Source: CAIUSP01 sp964594365
Lineage (GTDB): Bacteria > Actinomycetota > Thermoleophilia > Solirubrobacterales > 70-9
DNA length: 64,000 nucleotides
Direction of reading: 5' to 3'
Assembly (NCBI GenBank): GCA_964594365.1
Contig: CAZQMB010000001.1
Location: 253,399 to 317,398 of the forward strand
This document shows, piece after piece, positions 1 to 8,822 of this stretch. The notes under the pieces are model-generated. The model did no database searches, was not told the DNA's origin, and worked only from the letters and a program-made list of their open reading frames with translations. The stretch's first letter is position 1, and every line of letters begins with the position of its first letter. The translations under genes were made by a program, and so were the position numbers.

Positions 1-33
1 GGTGGCGATCAGGGCCCTGCGCGGGAGTCTCAT
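1..33 (-). CDS. N-terminus of an unidentified protein (runs off the window)
   Basis: An ATG on the minus strand at 33 is preceded by AAAGG about 12 bases upstream. It opens a frame reading MRLPRRALIAT before the window ends. The basic start followed by hydrophobic residues would suit a signal peptide. It lies downstream of argS in the same direction. Only 11 codons are visible, so neither function nor coding status can be confirmed. Confidence 0.3.
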   Translation of the reverse strand, partial: MRLPRRALIAT

Positions 34-147
34 CTTGGAAGCGCCTTTCACTCGAATTGTCCACGTCCCTGCCGTGGCGACTTGCGGATATTAACCGCAA
101 TAACCCGACCTGGCGACAGAGTTGCGGTCGGTCGCGGGGCTCCGGCG

Positions 148-1788
148 CTACATCCGCTCCGGAGCGGAGATGCCGAGGAGCCCGAGAGTCGTTGCCAGCG
201 TCTGACGCGTGACTTCGCAGAGCGCGAGGCGACTGGCCTCCACACCCTCGCCTTCGGCACCGACTACCTGACAGTCTCGGTAGAAGGCGTGGAAGTCCGC
301 GGCCGTTGCCATCGCGTAAGCGCAGATGCGGTGCGGTGCCCGTCGCTCGGCAGCCTCCAGGACCTCTGCGGGTAGCTCGGAGATGCGCTTGATCAGCTGA
401 CGCTCGGAGGGATCGACCGCGCCGGTGAACCCGTTCGCATCGGGAGCGGCAGCCCCCTCCTCGGCCGCCTTGCGCAGGATGCTCGAGATCCTGGCGTGGG
501 CGTACTGCACGTAGTAGACGGGGTTGTCCGACGAGGTCTGGCGAGCGAGATCGAGATCGAGATCCACCGTGGTGTCGTTGCTCCGCTGGAGCATGAAGAA
601 GCGGGTCGCGTCCGCGCCGATGTCCTCGATCAGCGACTCGAGGGTCACGAACTCACCTCTGCGCTTGGACATCTGGGCCTTCTCTCCGCCCTCGACCACG
701 TTGACCAACTGCATGATCGAGATCTCCAATCGATCATCGCCGAAACCGAGCGCCTCAACGCTCGCCTTGATCCTGCTCACGTAGCCGTGATGATCTGCGC
801 CGAGCACGTCGAACAGCGTCGCTTCCGGATAGCGCTCGAGCTTGTCGCGGTGGTAAGCGACGTCGCCCAGGAAGTAGGTGGGCTCTCCCCCTGACCGCAG
901 CAGGACCCGGTCCTTGTCGTCACCGAACTCGGTGCTCCGGAGCCACGTGGCACCGTCTTTCTCGTAGATGTGTCCGTGCTCGGACAGGTCATCGAGTGCT
1001 CGCTGCAGGGAGCCAGCGTCGTGCAGGGCTCGCTCCGAGGACCAGTGATCGAACTCGACACCGAGGTCGGACAGTGTCTCCCTTATCCCCTCGACGATGA
1101 TCGCCTCGCCGGCGAGCGAGAGAGCCTGCGGATCGTCCGCAGCGAGACCTTCGGCAGCGAGGCGCTCGGCGATCCCGACCACGTAGTCACCTTCGTATCC
1201 GTCCTCGGGCACGCCCTCGCCTTTCATGCGAGCAGCGATCGACAGACCGAAACGTTCCATCTGAGCCCCCATGTCGTTCATGTAGTACTCGCGGATGGCC
1301 CGAGTACCGGTGAACTCCAGCAGCCGGGCGACCGAATCCCCGTAAGAGGCGTGACGCCCCGCTGCGGCGGTCAGCGGACCGGTGGGGTTGGCGGAGACGA
1401 ACTCGATCAACAGCGTCCCGCCGGCGCTCTCCGGCGGGCGACCCAGATCGTCACCCGCTGCCGCCAGCCCAGCAGCCGTTCCTCGGTACCAGGCGTCCGA
1501 CATGAACAGGTTGAGGAACCCGGGGCCGGCGATCTCGATCCTCTCGATCCGATCGCCCAGCGCGTCTTCGAGCTTCGAGGCGAGTTCCTCCGCTATCTCA
1601 CGGGGACTGCGTTCGAGCACCGGGGCCAGCAGCATCGCGGCATTGGTCGAGTAATCACCGAACTCGACCTTGGGCGGACGTTCGAGGGTCGGGACGCCAC
1701 CTCCTTCGAGGGAGCCTCCGCGGAGATCCTCCACGCAGGAGTTCACTGCCGCGCGCAGCTCGGTTACCGGATCGACAGGACCACTCAC
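148..1788 (-). CDS. argS: arginyl-tRNA synthetase
   Basis: Charges tRNA-Arg with arginine in the cytoplasm (class I aminoacyl-tRNA synthetase). The 546 residues show an N-terminal Arg-tRNA synthetase domain (about 1-90), the NPTGPL motif (134-139) that precedes the HIGH signature, a KMSKS-type loop read as MSKRRG, and a C-terminal DALR anticodon-binding domain. The start is GTG, 52 bases after rlmH, with only a weak ribosome site. Oddity: the four residues where HVGH normally sits are TAAA (140-143), so both HIGH histidines are absent while the rest of the enzyme is intact. Length and domain order otherwise fit ArgRS well. Confidence 0.93.
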   Translation of the reverse strand: MSGPVDPVTELRAAVNSCVEDLRGGSLEGGGVPTLERPPKVEFGDYSTNAAMLLAPVLERSPREIAEELASKLEDALGDRIERIEIAGPGFLNLFMSDAWYRGTAAGLAAAGDDLGRPPESAGGTLLIEFVSANPTGPLTAAAGRHASYGDSVARLLEFTGTRAIREYYMNDMGAQMERFGLSIAARMKGEGVPEDGYEGDYVVGIAERLAAEGLAADDPQALSLAGEAIIVEGIRETLSDLGVEFDHWSSERALHDAGSLQRALDDLSEHGHIYEKDGATWLRSTEFGDDKDRVLLRSGGEPTYFLGDVAYHRDKLERYPEATLFDVLGADHHGYVSRIKASVEALGFGDDRLEISIMQLVNVVEGGEKAQMSKRRGEFVTLESLIEDIGADATRFFMLQRSNDTTVDLDLDLARQTSSDNPVYYVQYAHARISSILRKAAEEGAAAPDANGFTGAVDPSERQLIKRISELPAEVLEAAERRAPHRICAYAMATAADFHAFYRDCQVVGAEGEGVEASRLALCEVTRQTLATTLGLLGISAPERM

Positions 1789-1840
1789 CGGGTCGATTAT
1801 GGAGAGCCTCGACGACGCGAGACTTCAGGAAGATGTCCGA

Positions 1841-2257
1841 TCAGTAGTGGTAAGCCTCGCCGGCGAGGATCTTCGTGGCTCGGAAGAGTTGCTCGAGGAG
1901 CACCGCACGGGCCAACTGGTGGGCCATGGTCTGTTGGCCGAGCGAGATCCGCTGATCTGCCCGGTCCAGGGCATCGGTCGAGAGGCCGTGGGCACCTCCG
2001 ATCAGGAAACACAGGTCCACCGCGGCCAACTTCCGCGAGTCGAGCCAGTCGGCCCACTGCTCTGACGACATTCCCTCGCCAGCGGAATCGAGCGCAACCA
2101 CGTGTGCTCGCTCAGGTATGCGCGCAGCGACTGAGTCGTCGTCACGGACCTCGATCAACTCGACCGGAAGCCTCCTGGACAGGAGCTTCAGGTAGTGGGC
2201 GTCTGCCTCGGCGAACGGTGCCTTCGCCTTGCCGACCGCGATCAGGGTCGTCTTCAC
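1841..2257 (-). CDS. rlmH: 23S rRNA (pseudouridine1915-N3)-methyltransferase RlmH
   Basis: SPOUT-class methyltransferase that uses S-adenosylmethionine to methylate pseudouridine 1915 in helix 69 of 23S rRNA. The 138 residues match the usual RlmH size. The frame continues upstream, but the GTG at 2257 gives the family N-terminus VKTTLIAVGK and is preceded by a GGGAGGAGAGG ribosome site. Family marks seen are FLIGGAHGL (the SAM-binding knot glycine motif) and the C-terminal LLEQLFRATKILAGEAYHY. The GTG overlaps the TGA of the upstream protease as GTGA, so translation is probably coupled. Confidence 0.93.
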   Translation of the reverse strand: MKTTLIAVGKAKAPFAEADAHYLKLLSRRLPVELIEVRDDDSVAARIPERAHVVALDSAGEGMSSEQWADWLDSRKLAAVDLCFLIGGAHGLSTDALDRADQRISLGQQTMAHQLARAVLLEQLFRATKILAGEAYHY

Positions 2258-3528
2258 CGCGGCCTCTCCTCCCGCTCCCAGGCAAGCGCCAGCCCTATCC
2301 GCTGATCGGTGGTGGGATGCGTGCCGAAGAGGAACTGACTCCACCCAGGAGGATCGGGCTGGGTGAGGTTCTGTTCCGCGAGTCTTCGCTGGAGGCCGAT
2401 CAGGGCGCCGGGCGAATCGGTCAACTCGAGAGCGCGCACGTCGGCGTTCCGCTCGACTGCTCGCGAGAGACCGTTCCCGACCGTCTGGACGAATGTGATG
2501 GCGATCGCGAGCGCGAGCACCAGCGCCGGGAGGGACTCGGGCAATCCTCGCGATGAGGTCCGTCTGGGAGCCAGCCGGTCACTCATCAGTGCCACGAAGA
2601 GGACCGCAAGAGGACAAGCGAGCGCAACCCAGAGCAGTCCTCGCCAGAGGTCGTTCCGTTCGGCATGCGCGAGCTCATGCGCGATGACCGAGCGCCGCTG
2701 ATCTGCGGGCAGACCAGCGATCAGCGTGTCATAGAGGACGACTCGCTTGGTGGTGCCGATCCCGTCGACGAACGCATTGATGCCGGTTGTCCTGCGGCTG
2801 GCGTCCACCCGATAGATGCCGCCGACATCCACGCCCGTTGCTTCGGCCAGGCGGATGACATCGGTTCGAGCCGGACCGGCCTCGAGCTCCTCGTAGTCGT
2901 TGAAAATCGGCGACAGGACCGCCGGACCCGCCCAGGTGATCAGCACTGATGTCGCGATCACGCCTGCCGCGCCGGGTATCCACCAGCGGGCGCCGAACCT
3001 GCGACCGAGCCAGAGAGCGCCCAACAGGATCGCCGTACCGATCGCGACGAAGATCACCGTCGCCAGCAGCCAGTCCACGAACCAGGCTCCGAAGCTCTGG
3101 GTCGACAACCCGACCTCCGCCGCTCTCTCGTGACTCGCGATCGCGAACGGCAGCCCGACGGTCTGGACGGCAAACAGGAGCAAGGCGGCGACCGCGGTGC
3201 CGTAGAAGACGGGCCGGGTAGCCGCTCGGCCCGTCAGACGCTCGCGCAGGCGCTTTGACAGGGGGCCGATCACCAGTGCCAGCAGGAAGAGGGCCTGAGC
3301 GAGAAGCTGACCGAGGAAGAGCCAGCGTTGACCGCTTCGGAAAGAGGCGGAACTGGCGAGGAACCCGGCGTCGAACCAGTCGGAGGCATCCACTGCCGCG
3401 GGGGAGATACCCACCTTCGGTGTCATCAGCCAGGCGGTAAGGACCGCCAAGGCGACCGCTGCCCCCGCCGCTGCCAGAATGCCGAGTCCGCCTGGCTTGG
3501 CAGGGCGATTTCGGGCCGCCCGTTCCAT
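2254..3528 (-). CDS. M48-family (Ste24/HtpX-like) membrane zinc metalloprotease
   Basis: Predicted integral membrane zinc endopeptidase of 424 residues. An N-terminal transmembrane helix (about 13-35) is followed by further hydrophobic segments at about 70-90, 108-125, 150-175 and 185-205. The zinc-binding HELAH motif is at 284-288, with a downstream RNADVRALE segment supplying the third ligand. A helix pair between motif and C-terminus resembles CAAX-protease Ste24. The start is the ATG at 3528 (MERAARNRP). A longer frame exists but would run antisense into the neighbouring phosphoesterase gene. It is translationally coupled to rlmH. The substrate is unknown; membrane protein quality control is the usual role of HtpX relatives. 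Confidence 0.82.
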   Translation of the reverse strand: MERAARNRPAKPGGLGILAAAGAAVALAVLTAWLMTPKVGISPAAVDASDWFDAGFLASSASFRSGQRWLFLGQLLAQALFLLALVIGPLSKRLRERLTGRAATRPVFYGTAVAALLLFAVQTVGLPFAIASHERAAEVGLSTQSFGAWFVDWLLATVIFVAIGTAILLGALWLGRRFGARWWIPGAAGVIATSVLITWAGPAVLSPIFNDYEELEAGPARTDVIRLAEATGVDVGGIYRVDASRRTTGINAFVDGIGTTKRVVLYDTLIAGLPADQRRSVIAHELAHAERNDLWRGLLWVALACPLAVLFVALMSDRLAPRRTSSRGLPESLPALVLALAIAITFVQTVGNGLSRAVERNADVRALELTDSPGALIGLQRRLAEQNLTQPDPPGWSQFLFGTHPTTDQRIGLALAWEREERPR

Positions 3529-3588
3529 ATGCCTACGATAGTCATCAGTGTCGAACCCCTCGCAGGCAGGGGACACTGCTTCCAGACA

Positions 3589-4332
3589 ATGCGCATCGCT
3601 GCGATTACTGACATACACGGCAATCTGCCCGCCCTCGAGGCGGTCCTCGCCGATATCGACAAGGCTGAGATCGAGCGAATCTGGTGCCTGGGAGACACCG
3701 TGGGCTACGGCGCCTTTCCGAACGAATGTGTGGATCTCGTCCGTCAGAGGTGCGAGGTGAGCCTGGTTGGAAACCACGATCTGGCCGTGACAGGGGAGAT
3801 CGACACCGGACTCTTCTCCCCTTCGGCGGCGGAGGCGGTCAGGTGGACGCAGGGAGAGATAGGAAGAGAGGCACTCGAATTCCTCACTGGCCTCCAGCCC
3901 GAGACGATCCTCGACCAGGCCTCGCTCTATCACGCCTCGCCGAGGGATCCGGTCTGGGAGTACGTACTCGGAGGGGAGCAGGCCGAGGCCTGCCTCGAGG
4001 CTCAGGCGCGACCGATCTCGCTGATCGGGCACTCGCATGTCGCACTGTTCTTCTCGAACACGAGCGGAGAGAGTGCTGACCTCGACGGCGGACAATGTCC
4101 CGAAGGAACCGAGCACGGTGTCGACGAGGGCCGCTGGTTGCTGAACCCGGGCAGTGCAGGGCAGCCGCGGGACAACGACCCCAAGGCTGCGTGGCTGGAA
4201 CTAGATCTCTCCGATGCCGGACGAGTGGCACGTTGGCGTAGATGCGATTACGACATCGATCGTGCGGCTCAGGCGATCAGGGACGCAGGACTTCCCGCGA
4301 TGCTCGCAGAAAGGCTCTACTCAGGGCAATGA
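3589..4332 (+). CDS. calcineurin-like metallophosphoesterase (YfcE/MJ0936 type)
   Basis: Cytoplasmic dinuclear-metal phosphoesterase of 247 residues. Metal-binding motifs appear in order: TDIHGNLPAL near the N-terminus, GDTVGYG, GNHDLA, a central His, and the GHSH motif. An LNPGSAGQPRD segment near the end is typical of YfcE-like phosphodiesterases. The ATG at 3589 gives the canonical MRIAAITDIHGN start; a further ATG at 3529 would add 20 residues. It opens a three-gene operon: its TGA overlaps the ATG of the next gene, which abuts a protein kinase. The substrate cannot be told from sequence; cyclic or simple phosphodiesters are possible. Confidence 0.85.
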   Translation: MRIAAITDIHGNLPALEAVLADIDKAEIERIWCLGDTVGYGAFPNECVDLVRQRCEVSLVGNHDLAVTGEIDTGLFSPSAAEAVRWTQGEIGREALEFLTGLQPETILDQASLYHASPRDPVWEYVLGGEQAEACLEAQARPISLIGHSHVALFFSNTSGESADLDGGQCPEGTEHGVDEGRWLLNPGSAGQPRDNDPKAAWLELDLSDAGRVARWRRCDYDIDRAAQAIRDAGLPAMLAERLYSGQ

Positions 4333-4799
4333 ATTCCACGACTAGGATCAAGCGGATGTGGCGACGCGTCCTAACCGTCAGCGCAGGCATGGTGATTGCG
4401 ATCACCGTCAGTTCCTGCGGCAGCAGCCCGAGCAACGGGCTGAATCAGGCTGACTCGGATGTACTGCTGTCGGAGCTCGACCAGATCCGTTCCTTCCTGG
4501 CTGCCGGTAGTTGCATCTCTGCAGGGTCTCACGCGGTCACCTTCCTCTCGGAGGTGCAGACTCTGCCGGCGGACACCGACCCCGATCTGCGTCAAGCGCT
4601 CGAGAACGGTGCCCAGAATCTCACCGTGCTCCTCGACGACCCTGCCAACTGCAGTGCGCCCGTTCCCACCACCACCACCGCTCCTCCGACCACGACTACC
4701 ACCCCATCCACCACGACTACTCCTCCGCCCACCACCACGACCACACCGACCACGACCACCACTCCGGGAGGCGGGGGTAGTGGAGGGATAAGTCCCTGA
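4329..4799 (+). CDS. small lipoprotein with Thr/Pro-rich tail
   Basis: The 156-residue product starts at an ATG overlapping the upstream stop as ATGA. It has a basic N-terminus, a hydrophobic stretch and a lipobox ending VSSC, so it is probably anchored outside the membrane through a lipidated Cys near residue 31. A short helical domain follows with three further Cys residues. The last 45 or so residues are almost entirely Thr and Pro, then a Gly-rich end, typical of wall-spanning or glycosylated linkers. No enzymatic motif is visible. Its place between a phosphoesterase and a membrane-anchored Ser/Thr kinase suggests an envelope partner of that kinase, an inference from context only. Confidence 0.75.
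   Translation: MNSTTRIKRMWRRVLTVSAGMVIAITVSSCGSSPSNGLNQADSDVLLSELDQIRSFLAAGSCISAGSHAVTFLSEVQTLPADTDPDLRQALENGAQNLTVLLDDPANCSAPVPTTTTAPPTTTTTPSTTTTPPPTTTTTPTTTTTPGGGGSGGISP
4666..4770 (+). repeat. Thr/Pro low-complexity coding tract
   Basis: Runs of ACC/ACG/ACT codons with interspersed proline codons encode the wall-linker-like tail of the lipoprotein. The tract produces poly-Val or His-rich reading frames on the other strand and in other frames, which are not genes. Confidence 0.8.
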
Positions 4800-6032
4800 A
4801 TGGCGATCGAGCGACGCGGCGAGATGATCGCCGACAGATACAGGGTCGAGGGACGGCTCGGCTCGGGCGGGATGTCCAGCGTCTTCGAGGCCGTGGACAC
4901 GATCCTCGAGCGCCGCGTGGCAGTGAAGGTGCTGGCTGAACACCTGTCGGATGACGAACGCTTCGTAGCGCGCTTCCGCCGTGAGGCACTCGCGGTCGCC
5001 AAGTTGGTACACCCGAACATCGTCCAGGTCTACGACACCGGAATCGACGCAGGCAGACACTTCATCGTGATGGAGTACCTCCGGGGCAAGTCCGGAGCGC
5101 AGATCCTCCAGGGCAAACGCGAACTCGATGTGGACACGGCGGTCGAGATCGGAATCCAGGCCTGCGCGGGACTCGACTACGCCCACCGTCACGGAATCAT
5201 CCACCGTGACGTCAAGCCCGGGAACCTGATGATCCTCGGCGGCAGTGCGGTAGGCGGAGGAGAGATGAACGTGAAGCTCGCGGACTTCGGTATCGCCCGT
5301 GCCAGCGAGCAGTCGAGGATCACCCAGGTCGGGTCGGTGGTGGGAACCGCCGCTTATCTCGCACCGGAACAGGCGAGGGGTGAGGAGGCGACGCCTGCAT
5401 CAGACGTCTACGCGCTCGGCGTGGTCCTCTACCAGTTCCTCTGTGGACGACTCCCCTACGAGGGAGCGACTCTGTCCGAGCTCGCTGTCCGTCAGCAGAG
5501 CGAGCAGCCACTCGCGCCCGAGACCTACAACGCCAACGTCCCTCACGGGGTGAGTGAAGCCGTCCTGGTGGCACTCGAGAGCGATCCGGAGCGTCGATTC
5601 GCGTCTGCCGGCGAGCTGGCCGACGCACTCGGTCGCGGTCTTCGCGGGGAGTTCGAGGACTCGCCTTCCGAAGCGACGACGCGACTCGCGGCGGGCACAG
5701 AGGCCGCCACGAGGATCGCACGGGACGAGACGAGGACTACGGTGCAGCCTCGAGAGCGAAGGAGGCGTCAAGCACCTCCTCCCCGCCGCCGGATCCCCCG
5801 CGACGAAACGCGCAGGGAAGCGCGCCAACCTCGGGCGAAGAGGTCAGGAAATGCGGCGAAGAACCTGGGTGCCCTGATCGTGTTGATGCTGCTGGCCGCC
5901 GTGGTCGCTGGATTGGTGGTCCTCACTACCGGAGACAGCTCTCAGAAGGTCGATGTTCAGAACGTGGTGCGGGACGACGTTCAAGAGCAGATCAACGCTC
6001 TCGAGCAACTGATCCGCGAAAACCAGCGCTGA
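4800..6032 (+). CDS. membrane-anchored Ser/Thr protein kinase (PknB-like, no PASTA)
   Basis: Eukaryotic-type Hanks kinase of 410 residues. The glycine loop is at 20-25 (LGSGGM), the ATP-binding Lys at 43, the catalytic HRD at 135-137, DFG at 162-164, then an activation loop with Ser/Thr residues and an APEQARG motif. A basic, Arg-rich juxtamembrane linker follows (about 290-350). One transmembrane helix lies near 355-378, then a short outer tail without PASTA domains. The ATG directly abuts the upstream TGA, so it is the third gene of the phosphoesterase-lipoprotein-kinase operon. The lack of a sensor domain suggests that the lipoprotein may supply the extracytoplasmic input (inference). Confidence 0.92.
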   Translation: MAIERRGEMIADRYRVEGRLGSGGMSSVFEAVDTILERRVAVKVLAEHLSDDERFVARFRREALAVAKLVHPNIVQVYDTGIDAGRHFIVMEYLRGKSGAQILQGKRELDVDTAVEIGIQACAGLDYAHRHGIIHRDVKPGNLMILGGSAVGGGEMNVKLADFGIARASEQSRITQVGSVVGTAAYLAPEQARGEEATPASDVYALGVVLYQFLCGRLPYEGATLSELAVRQQSEQPLAPETYNANVPHGVSEAVLVALESDPERRFASAGELADALGRGLRGEFEDSPSEATTRLAAGTEAATRIARDETRTTVQPRERRRRQAPPPRRRIPRDETRREARQPRAKRSGNAAKNLGALIVLMLLAAVVAGLVVLTTGDSSQKVDVQNVVRDDVQEQINALEQLIRENQR

Positions 6033-6047
6033 TACCTGAGCTCAGCT

Positions 6048-7250
6048 CTAGGTGTCCCAGGGGGATGCGCCCGAGAGGATCGAGCGTTTGAAGTCCTCGT
6101 ATCTGCCGTCACCGATGGCCCTTCGTGCGGCCGAACCGAGCCGCTCCATGAAGGTGAGGTTGTGGACCGTGAGCAACTTGACCGCAGTCAGATCCTCGCC
6201 CCTCACCAGATGAGCCAGGTAGAGACGGCTGTGCTCGGTGCATGCCTCGCATGGACAGCCCTCCACCAGCGGTCCCTCCTCGGTCGTGAACCGGGCGCGA
6301 CGGAGGTCCAACCTGAACCGCGATTCGGGCTCTGGGGCGAGCGCGGTCCCATGACGAGCCAGTCTCGTCGGAACAGCACAGTCGAGGGTGTCCACGCCCC
6401 GGGAAACCGCCTCGAGTACGTCGTCTACCTCTCCGATCCCGAGCAGATGGCAGGGCGCATCGGGAGGGAGCATCGCGGTGGTGACCGCGACCACCTCGTA
6501 CATCTGGGACTTCTCCTTGCCGAGGCTGCCTCCGATGGCGACACCGTCGACGTCGGAAGCGCAGATGTACTCGACCGACTCGCGTCGGAGGTCTTCGTAG
6601 ACACCGCCCTGCACGATTCCGTAGACAGCCTGACCGGCCGGTCCATTCTCCGAGTGCCAGGCGAGACAGCGATCGAGCCAACGGTTGGTCCGCTCCATAG
6701 AACGCGCCGTGTATTCACGGTCGGCGTGGAAAGGCGTGCATTCGTCGAAGACCAGAGCGATATCGGAACCTAATTTCGCCTGGATCTCCATCGACTCCTC
6801 CGGTCCGATGAACTGCTCGGATCCGTCGGAAAGCGAGCGGAACGAGACCCCCCGCTCTGTGATCTCGACCTTCGCTCCCGATCCGGGCATCTCGCCACGC
6901 CGCCCCTTGATCTCGTCGGCGACACCTCCGTGTGCCAGCGAGAAGACCTGGAACCCACCGCTGTCGGTGATGATGGCCCCGTCCCAGTTCATGAATCCGT
7001 GAAGGCCTCCGGCCCTCGCGATCAAGTCGGGACCCGGCGCTGCCAACAGGTGGAATGTGTTGCCGAGGACCATCTGGTAGCCGAGTCCTTCCACCTCGCG
7101 GCTGGTCAACCCCCGCACCGAACCCTTGGTCGCAAGCGGAACGAAAGCCGGGGTCTCGACCGGTCCGTGTGGAGTCTGGAGGACGCCTGTACGGGCGTCG
7201 CCATCGCGAGCGGAGATCTCGAACTTCAGGCGGGCGGGCTCGCTGCGCAC
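6048..7250 (-). CDS. tgt: queuine tRNA-ribosyltransferase
   Basis: Exchanges the wobble guanine-34 of tRNAs with GUN anticodons for queuine or its precursor preQ1. The 400-residue TIM-barrel protein shows DSGGFQVFS, FDECTPF (nucleophile region), YGIVQGG, a substrate-loop IGGSLGKEKSQM, and the zinc site CPCEACTEH near the C-terminus. The start is GTG at 7250, just after the gpmI stop codon. It is the last gene of the lower-glycolysis run and ends 15 bases from the convergent kinase gene. No queuosine biosynthesis genes lie nearby, so the in vivo base (preQ1 or salvaged) cannot be inferred here. Confidence 0.95.
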   Translation of the reverse strand: MRSEPARLKFEISARDGDARTGVLQTPHGPVETPAFVPLATKGSVRGLTSREVEGLGYQMVLGNTFHLLAAPGPDLIARAGGLHGFMNWDGAIITDSGGFQVFSLAHGGVADEIKGRRGEMPGSGAKVEITERGVSFRSLSDGSEQFIGPEESMEIQAKLGSDIALVFDECTPFHADREYTARSMERTNRWLDRCLAWHSENGPAGQAVYGIVQGGVYEDLRRESVEYICASDVDGVAIGGSLGKEKSQMYEVVAVTTAMLPPDAPCHLLGIGEVDDVLEAVSRGVDTLDCAVPTRLARHGTALAPEPESRFRLDLRRARFTTEEGPLVEGCPCEACTEHSRLYLAHLVRGEDLTAVKLLTVHNLTFMERLGSAARRAIGDGRYEDFKRSILSGASPWDT

Positions 7251-7256
7251 GAGCGC

Positions 7257-8822
7257 CTATTCGCCTTCGGCGGAAGTCCGCAGCAAGCTCGTTCCGGTCA
7301 TCTGGCCTGGCTGGGCGATATCCAGCAATGACAGGACGGTCGGGGCGACGTCGGCGAGGATGCCGCCGTCTCGCAGCACGACCTCACCAGCCGTGCAGAT
7401 GAAGGGAACAGGGTTGAGCGAGTGGGCCGTATTGGGTGAGCCATCCGGCTCGAGCATCTGCTCAGCATTGCCGTGATCCGCGGTCACCAGACAGGCCCCT
7501 CCGCTCTGGTGCACTGCAGCCACCACCTCGGCGAGCCTGCGGTCCACCTCCTCTATCGCCGTCACTGCGGCCGGGATGACGCCTGTGTGGCCGACCATGT
7601 CGGGGTTTGCGAAATTGATCACACCGAAGCGAAAGCTGCCTTCTCTCCACTTCTCGATGAAGCGTCCTGCTGCATCGGCCGCGCTCATCTCGGGACGTTC
7701 GTCGTAGGTCGCCACGTCACGCGGTGAGTCCACCAGGGCCCGCTCTTCCCCTTCCCACTCCTGCTCCTCCCCGCCGTTGAAGAAGTAGGTGACGTGAGCG
7801 TACTTCTCGGTCTCGGCCGCGTGGAGTTGACGGCCGCCAGACGAGGAGATGACCGACGCGAGCGTCACCTCTGGGCGCTCGGGCGGGAAGGCGACCGGGT
7901 GAATCCACTCGTCGCGATAACTGGTCATCGTGGTGACCGGTAGCAGCGGAGCGGTCTTCCTCGGGAAACCGTCGAAATCGGGACTCGACAACGCTTCGGT
8001 CAGCTGCCGGGCGCGGTCCGGACGGAAGTTGAGGAAGATGACCGGATCTCCCTCGGCTGCTCCGTCGTAGTCGCCGATGACCGTGGGTGCGATGAACTCG
8101 TCGGTCTCTCCTCGCTCGTACCCCGCCTGGACGGCCTGCATGGCATCGGGTGCACGCTCGCCCTCTGCATGCACGATCGAGTCGTAGGCCCTCTGGGTGC
8201 GGTCCCAACGGCGATCCCTGTCCATCCCCCAGTAGCGACCGCCCACCGTTCCGAAGCGACCTGCGCGGCGCAGCCAGCGCTCCGCCTCTTCCACGTAGCC
8301 CGCGCCAGAAGAAGGAAGCGTGTCGCGACCATCGGTCATCGCGTGCAGCACGAGATCCGGCACTCCGCGGTCGGCCGCCAACTCGACCATCGCTTCGATG
8401 TGGTCCCAGCCGGAGTGCACGCCTCCGTCGGAGAGCAAGCCGATCAGATGCAGGCGGCCTCGCGCCTCTATCGCCTGCTGGCATGCGGCGAGGAGAGCGG
8501 GGTTCTCGAAGAAGCTCCCATCGGCAATCGCCGCGTCGATGCGCGCTAGGTCCTGCTTGACGATCGCCCCCGCGCCGAGGTTGAGGTGTCCGACCTCGGA
8601 GTTCCCCATCTGGCCCTCGGGCAGACCTACATCGGGTCCGCTGGTCGAGAGCGTCGTGTGGGGATACCGCTCCCAGAGTGAGTCGAAATTCGGTGTTTGG
8701 GCCAGCGCGACGGCGTTGCCGGGACCGTCATCGGCCAAGCCCCAACCGTCGAGCACGATCAGGCAAACCGACGGGACCGGTAGCGAGTCGGGACCCGGGG
8801 GGATCTCGCTCGCCCCACTCAC
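7257..8822 (-). CDS. gpmI: 2,3-bisphosphoglycerate-independent phosphoglycerate mutase
   Basis: Interconverts 3- and 2-phosphoglycerate using two Mn ions and a serine nucleophile. The 521 residues carry the family motifs VLDGWG, GQMGNSEVGHLNLGAG (nucleophile Ser), HSGWDH, a DGRDT segment, FRPDRARQL, and the C-terminal DHGNAEQM metal site. The GTG start overlaps the tpiA stop as GTGA. The product continues the gap-pgk-tpiA order, so this is one glycolytic operon reading toward lower coordinates. Confidence 0.96.
   Translation of the reverse strand: MSGASEIPPGPDSLPVPSVCLIVLDGWGLADDGPGNAVALAQTPNFDSLWERYPHTTLSTSGPDVGLPEGQMGNSEVGHLNLGAGAIVKQDLARIDAAIADGSFFENPALLAACQQAIEARGRLHLIGLLSDGGVHSGWDHIEAMVELAADRGVPDLVLHAMTDGRDTLPSSGAGYVEEAERWLRRAGRFGTVGGRYWGMDRDRRWDRTQRAYDSIVHAEGERAPDAMQAVQAGYERGETDEFIAPTVIGDYDGAAEGDPVIFLNFRPDRARQLTEALSSPDFDGFPRKTAPLLPVTTMTSYRDEWIHPVAFPPERPEVTLASVISSSGGRQLHAAETEKYAHVTYFFNGGEEQEWEGEERALVDSPRDVATYDERPEMSAADAAGRFIEKWREGSFRFGVINFANPDMVGHTGVIPAAVTAIEEVDRRLAEVVAAVHQSGGACLVTADHGNAEQMLEPDGSPNTAHSLNPVPFICTAGEVVLRDGGILADVAPTVLSLLDIAQPGQMTGTSLLRTSAEGE

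Noticed and set aside
154..167. Perfect palindrome CCGCTCCGGAGCGG
   Set aside because: It lies at the 3' coding end of argS without a T-run; expected by chance in GC-rich codons and not convincing as a terminator.
970..2556. Long plus-strand open frame (528 codons) antisense to argS and rlmH
   Set aside because: Arg/Gly/Pro-rich, no domain, fully antisense to two well-supported genes; a shadow of GC-rich coding DNA.
4592..5020. Minus-strand frame with poly-Val/Gly tract
   Set aside because: It is the complement of the Thr/Pro-rich lipoprotein tail; the Val repeats are a by-product of ACC/ACG codons.
6033..6050. Small inverted repeat between the kinase and tgt genes as a terminator
   Set aside because: The CTGAGCTCAG core is short, interrupted and lacks a T-run on either strand.
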